From contig NZ_JAUORV010000004.1 in assembly GCF_030548205.1 (NCBI RefSeq), positions 124,001-188,000 of the forward strand: a stretch of DNA of 64,000 nucleotides, in the 5' to 3' direction. Of this stretch, positions 18,078-27,730 are shown in pieces. The notes below the pieces were generated by a model. That model was not told the origin of the DNA. It searched no databases and saw nothing but the letters and a program-made list of their open reading frames with translations. A program made the position numbers and the translations under genes. The DNA comes from Aliiglaciecola sp. 3_MG-2023. GTDB lineage: Bacteria > Pseudomonadota > Gammaproteobacteria > Enterobacterales > Alteromonadaceae. Each line of letters starts with the position of its first letter. Positions within the stretch are counted from its first letter, which is position 1.

Positions 18078-19613
18078 CTAAACTCTCTTATTCGATGTGG
18101 CGAGCCACGATTCTATGTAATCTCTATGGGAGGGTAATGAACTTAACATTTGTTCGGTAAGTTGATGATTGCGTCCTATCACTTTTTCAGCTTGTGCACT
18201 TTGATCATATAAATAGGCTTGTTTATCAAAGTCAGGTTTGAATTCCATTCCATATAGAACATACTGATAACTTGCCGCAGGAAACAATTCATTTGAGCTA
18301 GTAAAGTCAGCCAATGTTGGTCCTCGGTATTTCCAAATAGATAGGTCTTCTTGCAAGCTTTCAGGTATAGATCTTTTATCACAATGAGCCAGCCAGTATG
18401 GCTCCTGACGTTTTGTTAACATGTAATGGAATTTTAAAAAATCAATAATGCGTTGCCAACGATAGTCCATTTGTTGATTAAATCGTTTAGCTACAATTGG
18501 CATTAGATTATTATCTGCGGGTAAATTTTCCGCGATATAACGCGCTGAGATTTCAACTAACATAATAGCAGTAGCTTCTAGAGGTTCGACAAAACCAGCT
18601 GACATACCTACAGCAACACAATTATTTTTCCAGAATTGTTTTCTGTGTCCTGATTGGAAAGTAATTTTACGGGCATCAAGATCTTCAGATCCTTCTCCAA
18701 TGTAAGATCGTAAGTTCGCTTCAGCTTCATCGTCTGAAAGAAATTTACTCGCATATACGTGTCCTACGCCCCTTCTATTGGTAAGTCCAATATCCCAAAT
18801 CCACCCAGCATTTTGTGCAGTAGCAATAGTGTGACAGGCAATGTTTTGTTGAGATTCCTTGTAGGGAATTTGCATCGCCAAAGCCGAGTCGTTAAACAAT
18901 ACATCATCCGTTTTTTTAAAAGGAACATCTAAGGCTTTACCCAATAATAATGATGAAAACCCAGTACAATCTATATACAAGTCCGCAGTCAAGTTGCCTT
19001 TTATTTCCAGCTCGATTTTATCAATATGTTGTTGAGGTGACAGATGTACATTTTTTACAGTATCAACAATATGCTTTACTTTGAGTTTATTTATACAGTG
19101 CTGTTTAAGTAAATCAGCAAATGCGCCTGCATCGAGATGATATCCATAATTACATTGGCCCTGATACTCAGCATCAGCTAAGGTTCGCGGTGCTAACCCA
19201 GCTTCGCCAATTTTGTATTGAAAATTGGAGTCTATCGCGAAATTTTCAATACGAGATACATAAGGCGCTAGATCTATTCGACCGTATCCCAAGGGCAATG
19301 TGAAAGGGTGATAATAAAAGTCATTATTACCATGTACCCAATTGACAAACTTTCCCCCCTGCTTAAAGGCTGCATGACAATGTTGAAACAGGTCATACTC
19401 TGAAATACCTATTTGTTGGAGGGTATTTTTCATCGTCGGCCAGGTTCCTTCCCCCACCCCCACAGTAGGGATGTCTGAAGATTCGACCAAGGTAACTTTG
19501 AACTGCTCAGGATTTGCTTTTTGGTGGTACGCGGCAATAATAGCGGCGCTCAGCCATCCAGCAGTCCCCCCCCCAACAATAACAATTTCTTTAACCTTCG
19601 ATGACATTTTCAT
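18078..19613 (-). CDS. Tryptophan 7-halogenase-like flavoprotein
   Basis: The 511-residue protein has the FAD loop IVIVGGGTAGWLSAAIIA (residues 10-27), the halogenase lysine region AAFKQGGKFVNW (K84, aligning with catalytic K79 of PrnA/RebH), the motif GWIWDIGLTNR (usual form GWxWxIP) and GFVEPLEATAI with the second catalytic glutamate. The following Ser of the usual LEST is Ala here. No NRPS or PKS genes are near. Its position between a TonB receptor and SapC suggests a role tied to glycan uptake; the real substrate is unknown. Confidence 0.88.
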   Translation of the reverse strand: MKMSSKVKEIVIVGGGTAGWLSAAIIAAYHQKANPEQFKVTLVESSDIPTVGVGEGTWPTMKNTLQQIGISEYDLFQHCHAAFKQGGKFVNWVHGNNDFYYHPFTLPLGYGRIDLAPYVSRIENFAIDSNFQYKIGEAGLAPRTLADAEYQGQCNYGYHLDAGAFADLLKQHCINKLKVKHIVDTVKNVHLSPQQHIDKIELEIKGNLTADLYIDCTGFSSLLLGKALDVPFKKTDDVLFNDSALAMQIPYKESQQNIACHTIATAQNAGWIWDIGLTNRRGVGHVYASKFLSDDEAEANLRSYIGEGSEDLDARKITFQSGHRKQFWKNNCVAVGMSAGFVEPLEATAIMLVEISARYIAENLPADNNLMPIVAKRFNQQMDYRWQRIIDFLKFHYMLTKRQEPYWLAHCDKRSIPESLQEDLSIWKYRGPTLADFTSSNELFPAASYQYVLYGMEFKPDFDKQAYLYDQSAQAEKVIGRNHQLTEQMLSSLPSHRDYIESWLATSNKRV

Positions 19614-19742
19614 TTGCCTACTATGTTTTTAATACTAAAATGAAGCACTTTTGGGCTTGATTATATTCAATTGAATATCGAAGTTTTTATTTATCGAATA
19701 TCAATCGGCCTGCTTTCACAGGCCGAAATTTAGTAGTTATAA

Positions 19743-22469
19743 TTAAAACTTCCCTCTTATACCTATTGCATAACGAGAACCGTTGTCTTCAATATTATAT
19801 ATTTGGTTAGCATAACGACCTGTTTGCACTAACTCTTCTTCAGTAATGTTAATACCTTCAAAAAATACAGTGAAATGTTCATTAATGTCGTAACTACCAC
19901 TTACATCCCATTGACCATAAGTTTGAGTATTGACAGGCTCACCATTGAATCCGTTATCTACTAGGCGTAAAAACGATTCGCGATTATTAAAAGCAATTCT
20001 TGCTTGCCAATTATCAGCCTCATAAAAACCAACTAAATTTTGTGAATCACCTAATCCTTCTAAAGCGAAACCTTCACTAGAACTACTGTCGACAACAGTT
20101 GCATTTGCAATGAAACCAAATCCATTCTCAAATACATGAGTAATAGCTATTTCGTAACCGCTAACTTCACCACTTTCACTGTTTTGTGGTCGACTAACCA
20201 TGTAATCTTCTTGTGCACCATTCAATTCCTCGATTTCAGCAACATTGTCGTCGGCACATTGCGCCGAATTATCAATATTACATAAAAAATCTGGACCGAC
20301 ACGATCGGTCATAGTGTAAGTTTCGACACCAGTTGTGGTCACTATGTAATCTTCAACTTCTTTGTTGAATACAGCAAACGTAAAGTAACTTGCATCGCCG
20401 TAATACCACTCAAAAGAAATATCCCAGTTTTCAGAAGTAAAAGGCTTCAGATCTGGATTTCCGCCTTGCGCAGTCAAATTTTGACGACGAGGCTCATTAA
20501 ATGTAGTCGCGGGAGACATTTGAGACATGGTAGGACGAGTCATTGAGTCATATGAAGCAAACCTTAAAACCATGTCATCTTGGATATCCAATTTAACATT
20601 GATACTTGGTAGCAAATTTGAGTAGTCTGAACTTCCTACGATATCATTGGGGTCGGCAAAATGATTAGCGAACAAAGTTTCATCTGTTGTCTTGACGACA
20701 TCACTAATAAAGCTTTGCACTGCAAAAACATCTACAGAAGTTTGCGCGTAACGAGCCCCAATGTTCACAGTTAATGGCATATCACCTAAGTCATGTACTA
20801 GTGTAAAATCCATGTATAACGTTGTGATATCTTCATCAATAGTATAGCGGTTGTTTTGTAAAGATGTTTCTATGGGGAAACCTTCACTGGCTAAGAAGTC
20901 TACGTACTTGTCACCATCAAAAGTATAGAAAGTATCAATTAATCCTGGAAAGTAGTTATTTGCTGTGAACTCTTCAAAATCAATTACGTCATTAGGGGCT
21001 GAGGTACCGTACCCGCAAAACTGGCATTGACTGCCGAATATTTGAAAACTAGATTTCTCTCTTTCTTGTCGATAAGCACCAAACCGAGCAGATTGGAAAA
21101 CATCACTATCAGCTAAATAGACAAAATCTGCTTTATATTCGGTAATTTCATCTTCGTCACTAAAGACATTTCCTTTTTCGTTATAGTGCAAGCGAGACAA
21201 ATTCGCATCCGGCAAGTTTCCATCACCAAACCCGTCATGGCGCACAGTGGGTATGCTACCAGTATTATCAAATTCATACTCATTGATGATACCAATAACG
21301 TTAAAGCGGTCTTTTCCAGCACGGTCATTCTCAGCTTCAGAGGTTGAAATATCAAATGTAGCTTCTAATTGATCTGTTAACGCCCATTCGACATTGATAC
21401 CGAAACCTTTGGTTGTTGAATCACGTGAATTACGAGTATGAGATACAAAATCTGTTGCCGGGTTACCACTTCCCTGAGCATCAATCCCGATTCCTTGTGT
21501 AAACGAAATTAGAGTCCCTGTCGCTTCATCAATCTGGGCTGAACCAACACGATCAGGTTCAAACCATGAAGCTAAGTCTGTTGCAACCGAATCCACTTCA
21601 AATTTAGATATAAAACCGTCAACAGTTATCACAACATCATCAGACGGAGCATACTGTAATACGAGACTTGCGTTTGTTCTTGTACGCTCTTGTTGATCTA
21701 CAATTTGATCCCAGTTTCTTGGAATATAAGCATTCTCAAACAATACGCCGTCAACAGAGTTTTCGATACGTTGGTTTGGACGCCAACCAGCAGTTTCGAT
21801 GCGATTTATTTGTACATCTCGTTCTTGGTGGCTTACAGCTAGCAAAGCGCCAAATCGATCCTCGTTAAAAGTATTACTAATCAACACTGATGCAGCCGGA
21901 GAAGTTTCTTCTGATAGGCTTTCATATACTCCCTTCAACGAGCCGACTAAATTAAAACCGTTATTATCAAATGGTTTGGCTGTTGATACATTTACTGTAC
22001 CTCCCATACCTCCCTCTTGAAGATTAGAGGTTGAAGTTTTATATACATCAGCTCCAACAATCTGATCTGCTGCTAAAATATCAAAATTGAATTCTCTACC
22101 TGCGCTATCTGTAGCCATTTGGCGGCCATTTACTAAAACGGTATTAAATTGAGGTCCAAATCCTCGGACAGTTACTGCCTGACCTTCACCACCGCTTCGA
22201 TCAATTGAAACGCCTGTAATCCTTTGTAAAGACTCAGCAACGTTCAAATCTGGAAATTTGCCTAGGTCTTCAGCAGCAATTCCATCAGAAACGACAGCGG
22301 ACTGCTTCTTATCTTCCATCGCTCGTTTAAGGCTACTTACAACACCTCTAACAGATATAACTTCTACATTTTGATCATTCGGTGTAGCTTGTGCGAATAC
22401 TTCTCCCGTAGCAAAAGCAGTCGTTAAGGCCATTGCGATAGCCGTTAGTTTTCTCTTGTGTGTTTTCAT
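19743..22469 (-). CDS. TonB-dependent outer-membrane receptor, probable carbohydrate type
   Basis: The 908-residue protein has a signal peptide ending near ATGEVFAQA, a TonB-box-like VEVISVRGV, and the plug sequence KFPDLNVAESLQRITGVSIDR followed by AVTVRGFGPQFNTVLVNGR, typical of the large TIGR01782-type receptors of Alteromonadales. The barrel ends RYAIGIRGKF with a terminal Phe. It lies directly downstream of glpK and upstream of the halogenase-like, SapC-like and symporter genes. It is therefore the likely outer-membrane entry for the glycoside handled here. No SusD partner is seen, as usual in this order. Confidence 0.92.
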   Translation of the reverse strand: MKTHKRKLTAIAMALTTAFATGEVFAQATPNDQNVEVISVRGVVSSLKRAMEDKKQSAVVSDGIAAEDLGKFPDLNVAESLQRITGVSIDRSGGEGQAVTVRGFGPQFNTVLVNGRQMATDSAGREFNFDILAADQIVGADVYKTSTSNLQEGGMGGTVNVSTAKPFDNNGFNLVGSLKGVYESLSEETSPAASVLISNTFNEDRFGALLAVSHQERDVQINRIETAGWRPNQRIENSVDGVLFENAYIPRNWDQIVDQQERTRTNASLVLQYAPSDDVVITVDGFISKFEVDSVATDLASWFEPDRVGSAQIDEATGTLISFTQGIGIDAQGSGNPATDFVSHTRNSRDSTTKGFGINVEWALTDQLEATFDISTSEAENDRAGKDRFNVIGIINEYEFDNTGSIPTVRHDGFGDGNLPDANLSRLHYNEKGNVFSDEDEITEYKADFVYLADSDVFQSARFGAYRQEREKSSFQIFGSQCQFCGYGTSAPNDVIDFEEFTANNYFPGLIDTFYTFDGDKYVDFLASEGFPIETSLQNNRYTIDEDITTLYMDFTLVHDLGDMPLTVNIGARYAQTSVDVFAVQSFISDVVKTTDETLFANHFADPNDIVGSSDYSNLLPSINVKLDIQDDMVLRFASYDSMTRPTMSQMSPATTFNEPRRQNLTAQGGNPDLKPFTSENWDISFEWYYGDASYFTFAVFNKEVEDYIVTTTGVETYTMTDRVGPDFLCNIDNSAQCADDNVAEIEELNGAQEDYMVSRPQNSESGEVSGYEIAITHVFENGFGFIANATVVDSSSSEGFALEGLGDSQNLVGFYEADNWQARIAFNNRESFLRLVDNGFNGEPVNTQTYGQWDVSGSYDINEHFTVFFEGINITEEELVQTGRYANQIYNIEDNGSRYAIGIRGKF

Positions 22470-22569
22470 TTAATCTCCCCCTCAGAAGATACTCTTTGTT
22501 TTTATTCTAAGTTCAAATTGGACACGTTGTTAAAAAGTGAGCAATTTTAGAATGGTGGTCAGAATTTAG

Positions 22570-24060
22570 TTAAGAATTTGTTTCATGCATAACCTTGCAA
22601 ACAGCCTGCAACCAGCCTGAATACAATTTTTCACGTAACTCTTCGGAAATTGTGGGCTTAAAAACGCGGTTGGAGCTCCACAAATCAGCGATATCATTAG
22701 TATCCTGAAAAGATCCAATCTGAAGGCCGGCTAAGTACGCGACACCAAGGGCTGAGGTTTCAGTAACCTCTGGCCTTTCGACGGTTACATTTAAGAGGTC
22801 GGATAAAAATGTTAAGGTCCAATCACTACTTGACATGCCACCGTCTACGCGAAGAACATTAGGTTTTAAGCCATCGTTCTCCATTGCTAGTTGTAAGTCT
22901 TTCGTTTGGTAACAAACTGATTGCAGAGCGGCAGTGGCAATTTCTTGAACCCCCGAATCTCGCGTTAGACCAAGAATTGCGCCTCTAGCATCTGAGTTCC
23001 AATAAGGAGCTCCTAATCCCGTAAATGCTGGAACCATATAGACTCCATGATCATGAGGAATACTATTCGCTAAACCATCACATTCGCTTGCTTGTGATAT
23101 TATCTTTAGACCATCACGGAGCCATTGGACTGTTGCACCTGCCATGAAAATGCTACCTTCAATTGCATATGTAACTTTGCCATTCAACCTGTAAGCAACA
23201 GTAGTGAGTAATTTATTATTTGATTTGAGAGGCTGGTTACCAGTGTTTTGCATAACAAAACAACCCGTTCCATAGGTACTTTTAGCCATACCTGGCAGAA
23301 AACAGGCCTGTCCAATTAAAGCAGCCTGCTGATCACCGGCAATACCGCAGATAGGGATACTTCTATTAAAAACAGAAAATTCAGTCGAGCCAAAATCATC
23401 AGCAGAATCTTTTACTTCTGGCAACATTGACTTTGGAATGGAAAACATTGATAGCAACTCTTCATCCCAGCATTGGTCGTGAATGTTAAATAACATTGTT
23501 CTTGATGCATTGGTTGCATCTGTAAAATGAGATTTACCCGAAGTTAGTTGCCACAACAAATAACTATCTACAGTGCCAAATACTAACTCTCCTCTTTCGG
23601 CCTTTTCGCGCGCCCCTTCAACATTTTCTAAAATCCAACGCACTTTTGTTGCTGAAAAATAAGAATCGAGTAACAGGCCAGTTTTGTTTGAAATTAAGGA
23701 TTGAACCTGCGGGGAATTAATACTCTCGCAATAAGCGGCGGTTCTTCGATCCTGCCAAACGATAGCGTTGTAAATAGGCTTGCCAGTGAATCTGTCCCAA
23801 ACAATGGTGGTTTCTCTTTGATTAGTTATGCCAATGGCGCGAATCTGTTTTATATCAACTTCCGTATCAGTGATGACCTTTGTGCAGGTTGATAAAACAG
23901 AATTCCAAATGTCGTTTGGATCATGCTCTACCCAACCGTTTTGTGGAAACTGTTGTGAAAACTCTTGCTGGGCTTTGCCATGTATTTGACCTTCTTCAGA
24001 AAAAAGTATGGCTCGGGAACTTGTTGTTCCTTGATCAATGGATAAGTAAAAACCTGACAT
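22570..24060 (-). CDS. glpK: Glycerol kinase
   Basis: The FGGY kinase of 496 residues phosphorylates glycerol to sn-glycerol-3-phosphate. The N-terminal [16 protein letters not shown], the [28 protein letters not shown] block and the C-terminal [12 protein letters not shown] are diagnostic. I choose the ATG at 24058-24060 because homologues begin at this [11 protein letters not shown]; the more upstream ATG (24111) adds 17 odd hydrophobic residues. It heads the minus-strand run into the TonB receptor and faces glpR. An ATGTTCG half-site in its leader indicates GlpR control. Confidence 0.96.
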   Translation of the reverse strand: MSGFYLSIDQGTTSSRAILFSEEGQIHGKAQQEFSQQFPQNGWVEHDPNDIWNSVLSTCTKVITDTEVDIKQIRAIGITNQRETTIVWDRFTGKPIYNAIVWQDRRTAAYCESINSPQVQSLISNKTGLLLDSYFSATKVRWILENVEGAREKAERGELVFGTVDSYLLWQLTSGKSHFTDATNASRTMLFNIHDQCWDEELLSMFSIPKSMLPEVKDSADDFGSTEFSVFNRSIPICGIAGDQQAALIGQACFLPGMAKSTYGTGCFVMQNTGNQPLKSNNKLLTTVAYRLNGKVTYAIEGSIFMAGATVQWLRDGLKIISQASECDGLANSIPHDHGVYMVPAFTGLGAPYWNSDARGAILGLTRDSGVQEIATAALQSVCYQTKDLQLAMENDGLKPNVLRVDGGMSSSDWTLTFLSDLLNVTVERPEVTETSALGVAYLAGLQIGSFQDTNDIADLWSSNRVFKPTISEELREKLYSGWLQAVCKVMHETNS

Positions 24061-24098
24061 ATTTGCTAACCCCGAATAATATAGGGAGAGATAATAAA

Positions 24099-24111
24099 GA
24101 AAAACGAACAT
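24099..24111 (-). promoter_or_regulatory. GlpR half-site in the glpK leader
   Basis: On the minus strand this reads ATGTTCGTTTTTC, containing ATGTTCG, the half-site of the E. coli GlpR consensus. The 12-mer ATGTTCGTTTTT recurs exactly at 27632-27643 before the beta-galactosidase gene. A further TGTTCGATT lies at 24232-24240 (minus). The inverted partner half is not obvious. The 24112-24472 gap is otherwise AT-rich with no gene. Confidence 0.5.
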
Positions 24112-24372
24112 AAATCAACATTAATTAACATTAAATTTTCATTTTATTACATTAAAATCTAATTACACCATTCACATTAACAAATTTAAGGTAGTTCAAT
24201 TACTAATATTTAACAACTAAACTTTGGTATAATCGAACAAATGCAGTAATAGTGGGGCTTTTGTTAGAGTTGATAGAAAAGTCGCAGGATTTTCAAATAA
24301 GTAAAGTTAATTATAACAACTCGTAAAATGAAAAAATAACAGCAAAGTCCAAAATAGTAGAATAGATGTGTG

Positions 24373-24381
24373 AAAACGAAC
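24373..24381 (-). promoter_or_regulatory. GlpR-like half-site upstream of glpR
   Basis: AAAACGAAC on the plus strand (GTTCGTTTT on the minus) lies about 92 bases before the glpR start and repeats the core of the sites at glpK and the galactosidase promoter. It would fit autoregulation of glpR. Alone it is a short match. Confidence 0.35.
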
Positions 24382-24472
24382 TTTCAGAAAATAACATGAT
24401 GAATTAAGAAATATTATTGTTTAAACTCATGATATGCCTTGTTTTACTTTTCATTTGCTATAAGGAAGAAAA

Positions 24473-25240
24473 ATGCCACAAAATAAACGGCAAGTTGCTT
24501 TAGTCAAGCATTTGCAAGCGAAAGGGTTTGTAAGCATTGATGAGTTAGCATCATATTTTGACGTTACCCCTCAAACTATTAGACGTGATTTAAACTACCT
24601 TGATGAGATAAAATTAGTTGTTCGTCGGCATGGTGGGGCAGAGATCACAAATTCTTCCACTACTGCAAATACGTCTTATCAAACTCGAAAAATAATGAAT
24701 TTGGAATCAAAAGAAGCAATAGCAAACGAATTAGTAAAACTGATCCCCAATGGCGCTTCTTTATTTATTAATATTGGCACAACCACTGAAACGATAGCTC
24801 GTGCACTACTAAACCATCAAAACCTTAATATTGTGACCAATAATATTCATGTGGCAACCCTTTTATCGGCTAAAGAAGACTTTACGGTTATTGTTGCCGC
24901 TGGAGAAGTTAGACATAGAGATGGCGGAATAATTGGTGAAGCAACCTGTGATTTCATATCACAATTTCAAATGGATTTTGGGATTATCGGCATAAGTGGA
25001 ATCAGCCAAGACGGTTCGTTACTAGATTTTGATTTTAGAGAAGTTAAAGTAGCACAAGCGATTATTGATAATTCAAATTGTATTCTGCTAGCTGCTGATC
25101 ATTCTAAATTTGGAAGAAGTGCAATGGTCAAACAAGGCAGCATCACCCAAGTAGATCACTTATTTACAGACCAAAAACTTTCACCGGAGATTGCAGAGTT
25201 ATTGGTTGCAAACGAAGTGCAGGCACATATTATTGAATAG
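24473..25240 (+). CDS. glpR: DeoR-family repressor, GlpR orthologue
   Basis: The 255-residue protein has the DeoR HTH (FVSIDELASYFDVTPQTIRRDL, residues 19-40) and the signature RRHGGAE. Its C-terminal effector domain closely follows E. coli GlpR: INIGTTTETIARALLNH, RDGGIIGEATCDFISQF and DHSKFGRSAMVKQGSI. GlpR senses glycerol-3-phosphate and releases its operators. AAGGAAG precedes the ATG. Its position between glpK and two galactosidase genes, with shared half-sites, suggests that it controls the whole locus. Confidence 0.93.
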   Translation: MPQNKRQVALVKHLQAKGFVSIDELASYFDVTPQTIRRDLNYLDEIKLVVRRHGGAEITNSSTTANTSYQTRKIMNLESKEAIANELVKLIPNGASLFINIGTTTETIARALLNHQNLNIVTNNIHVATLLSAKEDFTVIVAAGEVRHRDGGIIGEATCDFISQFQMDFGIIGISGISQDGSLLDFDFREVKVAQAIIDNSNCILLAADHSKFGRSAMVKQGSITQVDHLFTDQKLSPEIAELLVANEVQAHIIE

Positions 25241-25264
25241 TGATTCGCAGTATTCAACTAACCA

Positions 25265-25295
25265 AAGTCTTCTGTCTTAAGCGACAAGAAGACTT
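25265..25295. terminator. Hairpin between convergent glpR and alpha-galactosidase genes
   Basis: AAGTCTTCTGTC (25265-25276) pairs with GACAAGAAGACTT (25283-25295) with one bulged base and a 6-nt loop, followed by GTTAGTATTT. A bidirectional terminator is the likely role. Confidence 0.55.
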
Positions 25296-25323
25296 GTTAG
25301 TATTTGCTCTTAAAGTCCGATAT

Positions 25324-27456
25324 TTACACTGCTTTTAGTTCAAAAATCAATGATGTTTGTGGAAATAATGCCGGCAACTGCATTCCAAACTGCTGTAAAA
25401 CCTCACCAGTGAATACTTGACCTTCAATTTGGCGTAATACTGAAGGGGAATATTCTTTTAAATCAGTGGGCCAGATTAAATTCAATTGATAAACCTTATC
25501 AATTGCTAAACCTACAAATCTGTATTTACCTGGATTAGTGCGATTTACTTCATTAACACTATTGTATGCAAATAATGCATGATTCCGATCCTCACTAACA
25601 ATACCAAAATCAACTGAGAATGGATTTTCATTCAAACGGACAAGGTTACCCGAATGAATTAAACACCGATGTTTTTTGTGCAAGCTGATGATTTCAGATA
25701 AGGCTTGTTTTTCTTCAGAGGTTAATTCTCTGGGGTCCATCTCAATCCCCATATGGCCGAAAAAGGCAACTGCTGCACGCATCTCGATGCTAATGTGCCG
25801 ACCTGTTATATGGCAATCCCTAGGGCCAACATGCGCTCCCATAATTTCCGAAGGAAAGAAAATAGAGCAACCACGCTGAATTGATAAGCGATCTAATGCA
25901 TCATTTGAATCAGATGTCCACACGCGATCTGTGCGACTTAATACGCCGTAATCAATGCGCCCTCCGCCTGAAGCGCAACTTTCTATTTCAACCTGCGGGT
26001 GTTTAGTCTTCAAGTTGTCAATGAGTTGATAGAAAGCCAAAGTTTGCAAGTGAATAGCAGGTTTACCTAAATGGTTACCTGGATGGTTGTAATCTCGATT
26101 GTTATCCCATTTGATATACTTAATCTGCGGATGTTCCGATAAAATGTCGTCAATAACCTTAAATAAATAATCTGTCACTTCTTTGTTAGTTAAATCTAAC
26201 ACCAGTTGATTTCTAAACTCTAGTTGTTCATTACCTTCCGTTGCCAATACCCAATCGGGATGATTTCTAAACAAGTCGCTGTCTGGGTTCACCATTTCTG
26301 GTTCGAACCATAAACCAAACTCTAAGCCAAGACTGTTTACATATTCAATCAATGGGCCTAAGCCTTCGGGATAAATGTCTTTATCAACATACCAATCACC
26401 TAATCCTGCAGCATCACCACGTCGTCCTTTAAACCAACCATCATCTAAAACGAACCGCTCTATTCCTAATTCACTCACTTGCTTCGCCAAGTTTTTCAGG
26501 GTCTCAATATCATGGTCAAAATACAAACCCTCCCAAGTATTGAAATGCACAGGGCGAGGTTTATTTTTTACTTCGGGGCGGATGAGATTTTGACGCACAA
26601 AATGATGGTAATTTTGAGATAAACCACTGATCCCTTTATCAGAAAAACTAGCATATAGATTAGGGCTTTGATAACTCTCGTTAGCTTGCAGTATCAATTC
26701 ACCTGGCATCAACAATTCACCGAGTTGGACGTAGTTTCTGCCTTCTGGTAAGTGTTCTACCCGGGTTCTGTGATTACCGCTCCATCCCAAATGGAATCCA
26801 TAACAATCGCCATTGTGCTCGTCAGTTTTTTCATCATAAAGAACAACACCAGGGAAATTATCATGAGATGTTTTGCCTTTGCGGTTTTCTCGCAAAAAAC
26901 TCCCCAAGAATAAATCCACTTTGTTAAGTAGAAATTCATTAGACCAACGGCCTTCAAAAGATAAGATTTTATTGATGTTGTCTGCTAATGGTATAGTCGG
27001 CGCCGCGCACCATGTGACGTTTAGTGGTGCTGTAGTTCGGTTCGTTATGGCAGTGGAAGCCGTCAGTACATTAGTTTGTTTGTCCAGATGCAGCTTGTGA
27101 GTGATCTCTATTTGCCTAACATTATCGACACATACAAACTCAACGCTTTGCGCATTCTGTTGTTTTATAGAAATCAAAGCTCCACCCAATGACCATGCAC
27201 TATTGTCATTACTTATTTCAATACCCGGTGCGCCTGTAAAGCCTTCGCCACTCAATGGTGATAAAGAGATAGGCGCTTCAACAACTACGGCACACTTAAC
27301 CTCCTGTCGAGTTGCTAGACTCCTAAGCATACTAACAGAACTAGCAGCTGACAGCGATTTGCCCCAATAAAGAACGCTTGGTGTTTTGCCTTCACAGTCT
27401 ATAATTAGGCTTGTTTGCTCACTATTTAGTTGAATAACATTGGGTAATTGGCTCAT
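25324..27456 (-). CDS. Alpha-galactosidase, GH36, cytoplasmic
   Basis: The GH36 enzyme of 710 residues hydrolyses terminal alpha-galactosyl bonds. The catalytic nucleophile is the Asp in IKWDNNRDYNHPG (about D451) and the acid/base is the Asp in RVWTSDSNDALDR (about D516), after SCASGGGRIDYG. ERFVLDDGWF and GLWFEPEMVNPDSDL mark the barrel. I choose ATG 27454-27456 because AAGGAG lies 8 bases upstream; the longer frame to 27519 has no ribosome site. There is no signal peptide, so the substrate must be imported whole. It is divergent from the GH42 gene. Confidence 0.95.
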   Translation of the reverse strand: MSQLPNVIQLNSEQTSLIIDCEGKTPSVLYWGKSLSAASSVSMLRSLATRQEVKCAVVVEAPISLSPLSGEGFTGAPGIEISNDNSAWSLGGALISIKQQNAQSVEFVCVDNVRQIEITHKLHLDKQTNVLTASTAITNRTTAPLNVTWCAAPTIPLADNINKILSFEGRWSNEFLLNKVDLFLGSFLRENRKGKTSHDNFPGVVLYDEKTDEHNGDCYGFHLGWSGNHRTRVEHLPEGRNYVQLGELLMPGELILQANESYQSPNLYASFSDKGISGLSQNYHHFVRQNLIRPEVKNKPRPVHFNTWEGLYFDHDIETLKNLAKQVSELGIERFVLDDGWFKGRRGDAAGLGDWYVDKDIYPEGLGPLIEYVNSLGLEFGLWFEPEMVNPDSDLFRNHPDWVLATEGNEQLEFRNQLVLDLTNKEVTDYLFKVIDDILSEHPQIKYIKWDNNRDYNHPGNHLGKPAIHLQTLAFYQLIDNLKTKHPQVEIESCASGGGRIDYGVLSRTDRVWTSDSNDALDRLSIQRGCSIFFPSEIMGAHVGPRDCHITGRHISIEMRAAVAFFGHMGIEMDPRELTSEEKQALSEIISLHKKHRCLIHSGNLVRLNENPFSVDFGIVSEDRNHALFAYNSVNEVNRTNPGKYRFVGLAIDKVYQLNLIWPTDLKEYSPSVLRQIEGQVFTGEVLQQFGMQLPALFPQTSLIFELKAV

Positions 27457-27604
27457 TAATTGCTCCTTGTTAGCCCGATTTTTTAAGTCACGACCAAGTT
27501 GTGGTTCATTATATTTCACTTACATTTACTTATACCAAGCACAATAGTGAGTTAATAATGCGTTAAAATTTTGCTATATACTAAGTAAAACACTGTGAAA
27601 ATCC

Positions 27605-27648
27605 AGAACATTTTTTCGAAATACAACAAAAATGTTCGTTTTTGTTCG
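27605..27648. promoter_or_regulatory. Cluster of GlpR-like half-sites between the two galactosidase genes
   Basis: AGAACAT (27605-27611), ATGTTCG (27632-27638) and TGTTCG (27643-27648) lie in the divergent promoter region. The latter two are direct repeats 10 bp apart, one helical turn. The first 12 bases from 27632 are identical to the site in the glpK leader. Joint control of both galactosidase genes by GlpR is inferred. Confidence 0.5.
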
Positions 27649-27730
27649 CATTATGTTACATTGATGGAAGTATAGTTAGTTGTAAATATAGTCTAAGTTT
27701 AACGTTCACCATCACTAATAGAGATAAAAT

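Noticed and set aside
18078-19613. Natural-product halogenation cluster
   Set aside because: No NRPS, PKS, tryptophan-processing or resistance genes are near; the neighbours are uptake and glycerol genes.
24061-24111. Upstream ATG for glpK giving 17 extra residues
   Set aside because: The extra residues (hydrophobic, Leu/Tyr-rich) do not match any glycerol kinase N-terminus; the family begins at the ATG at 24058-24060.
27457-27519. Longer alpha-galactosidase start at 27519
   Set aside because: No ribosome binding site upstream, while AAGGAG lies ideally before ATG 27456, where homology starts.
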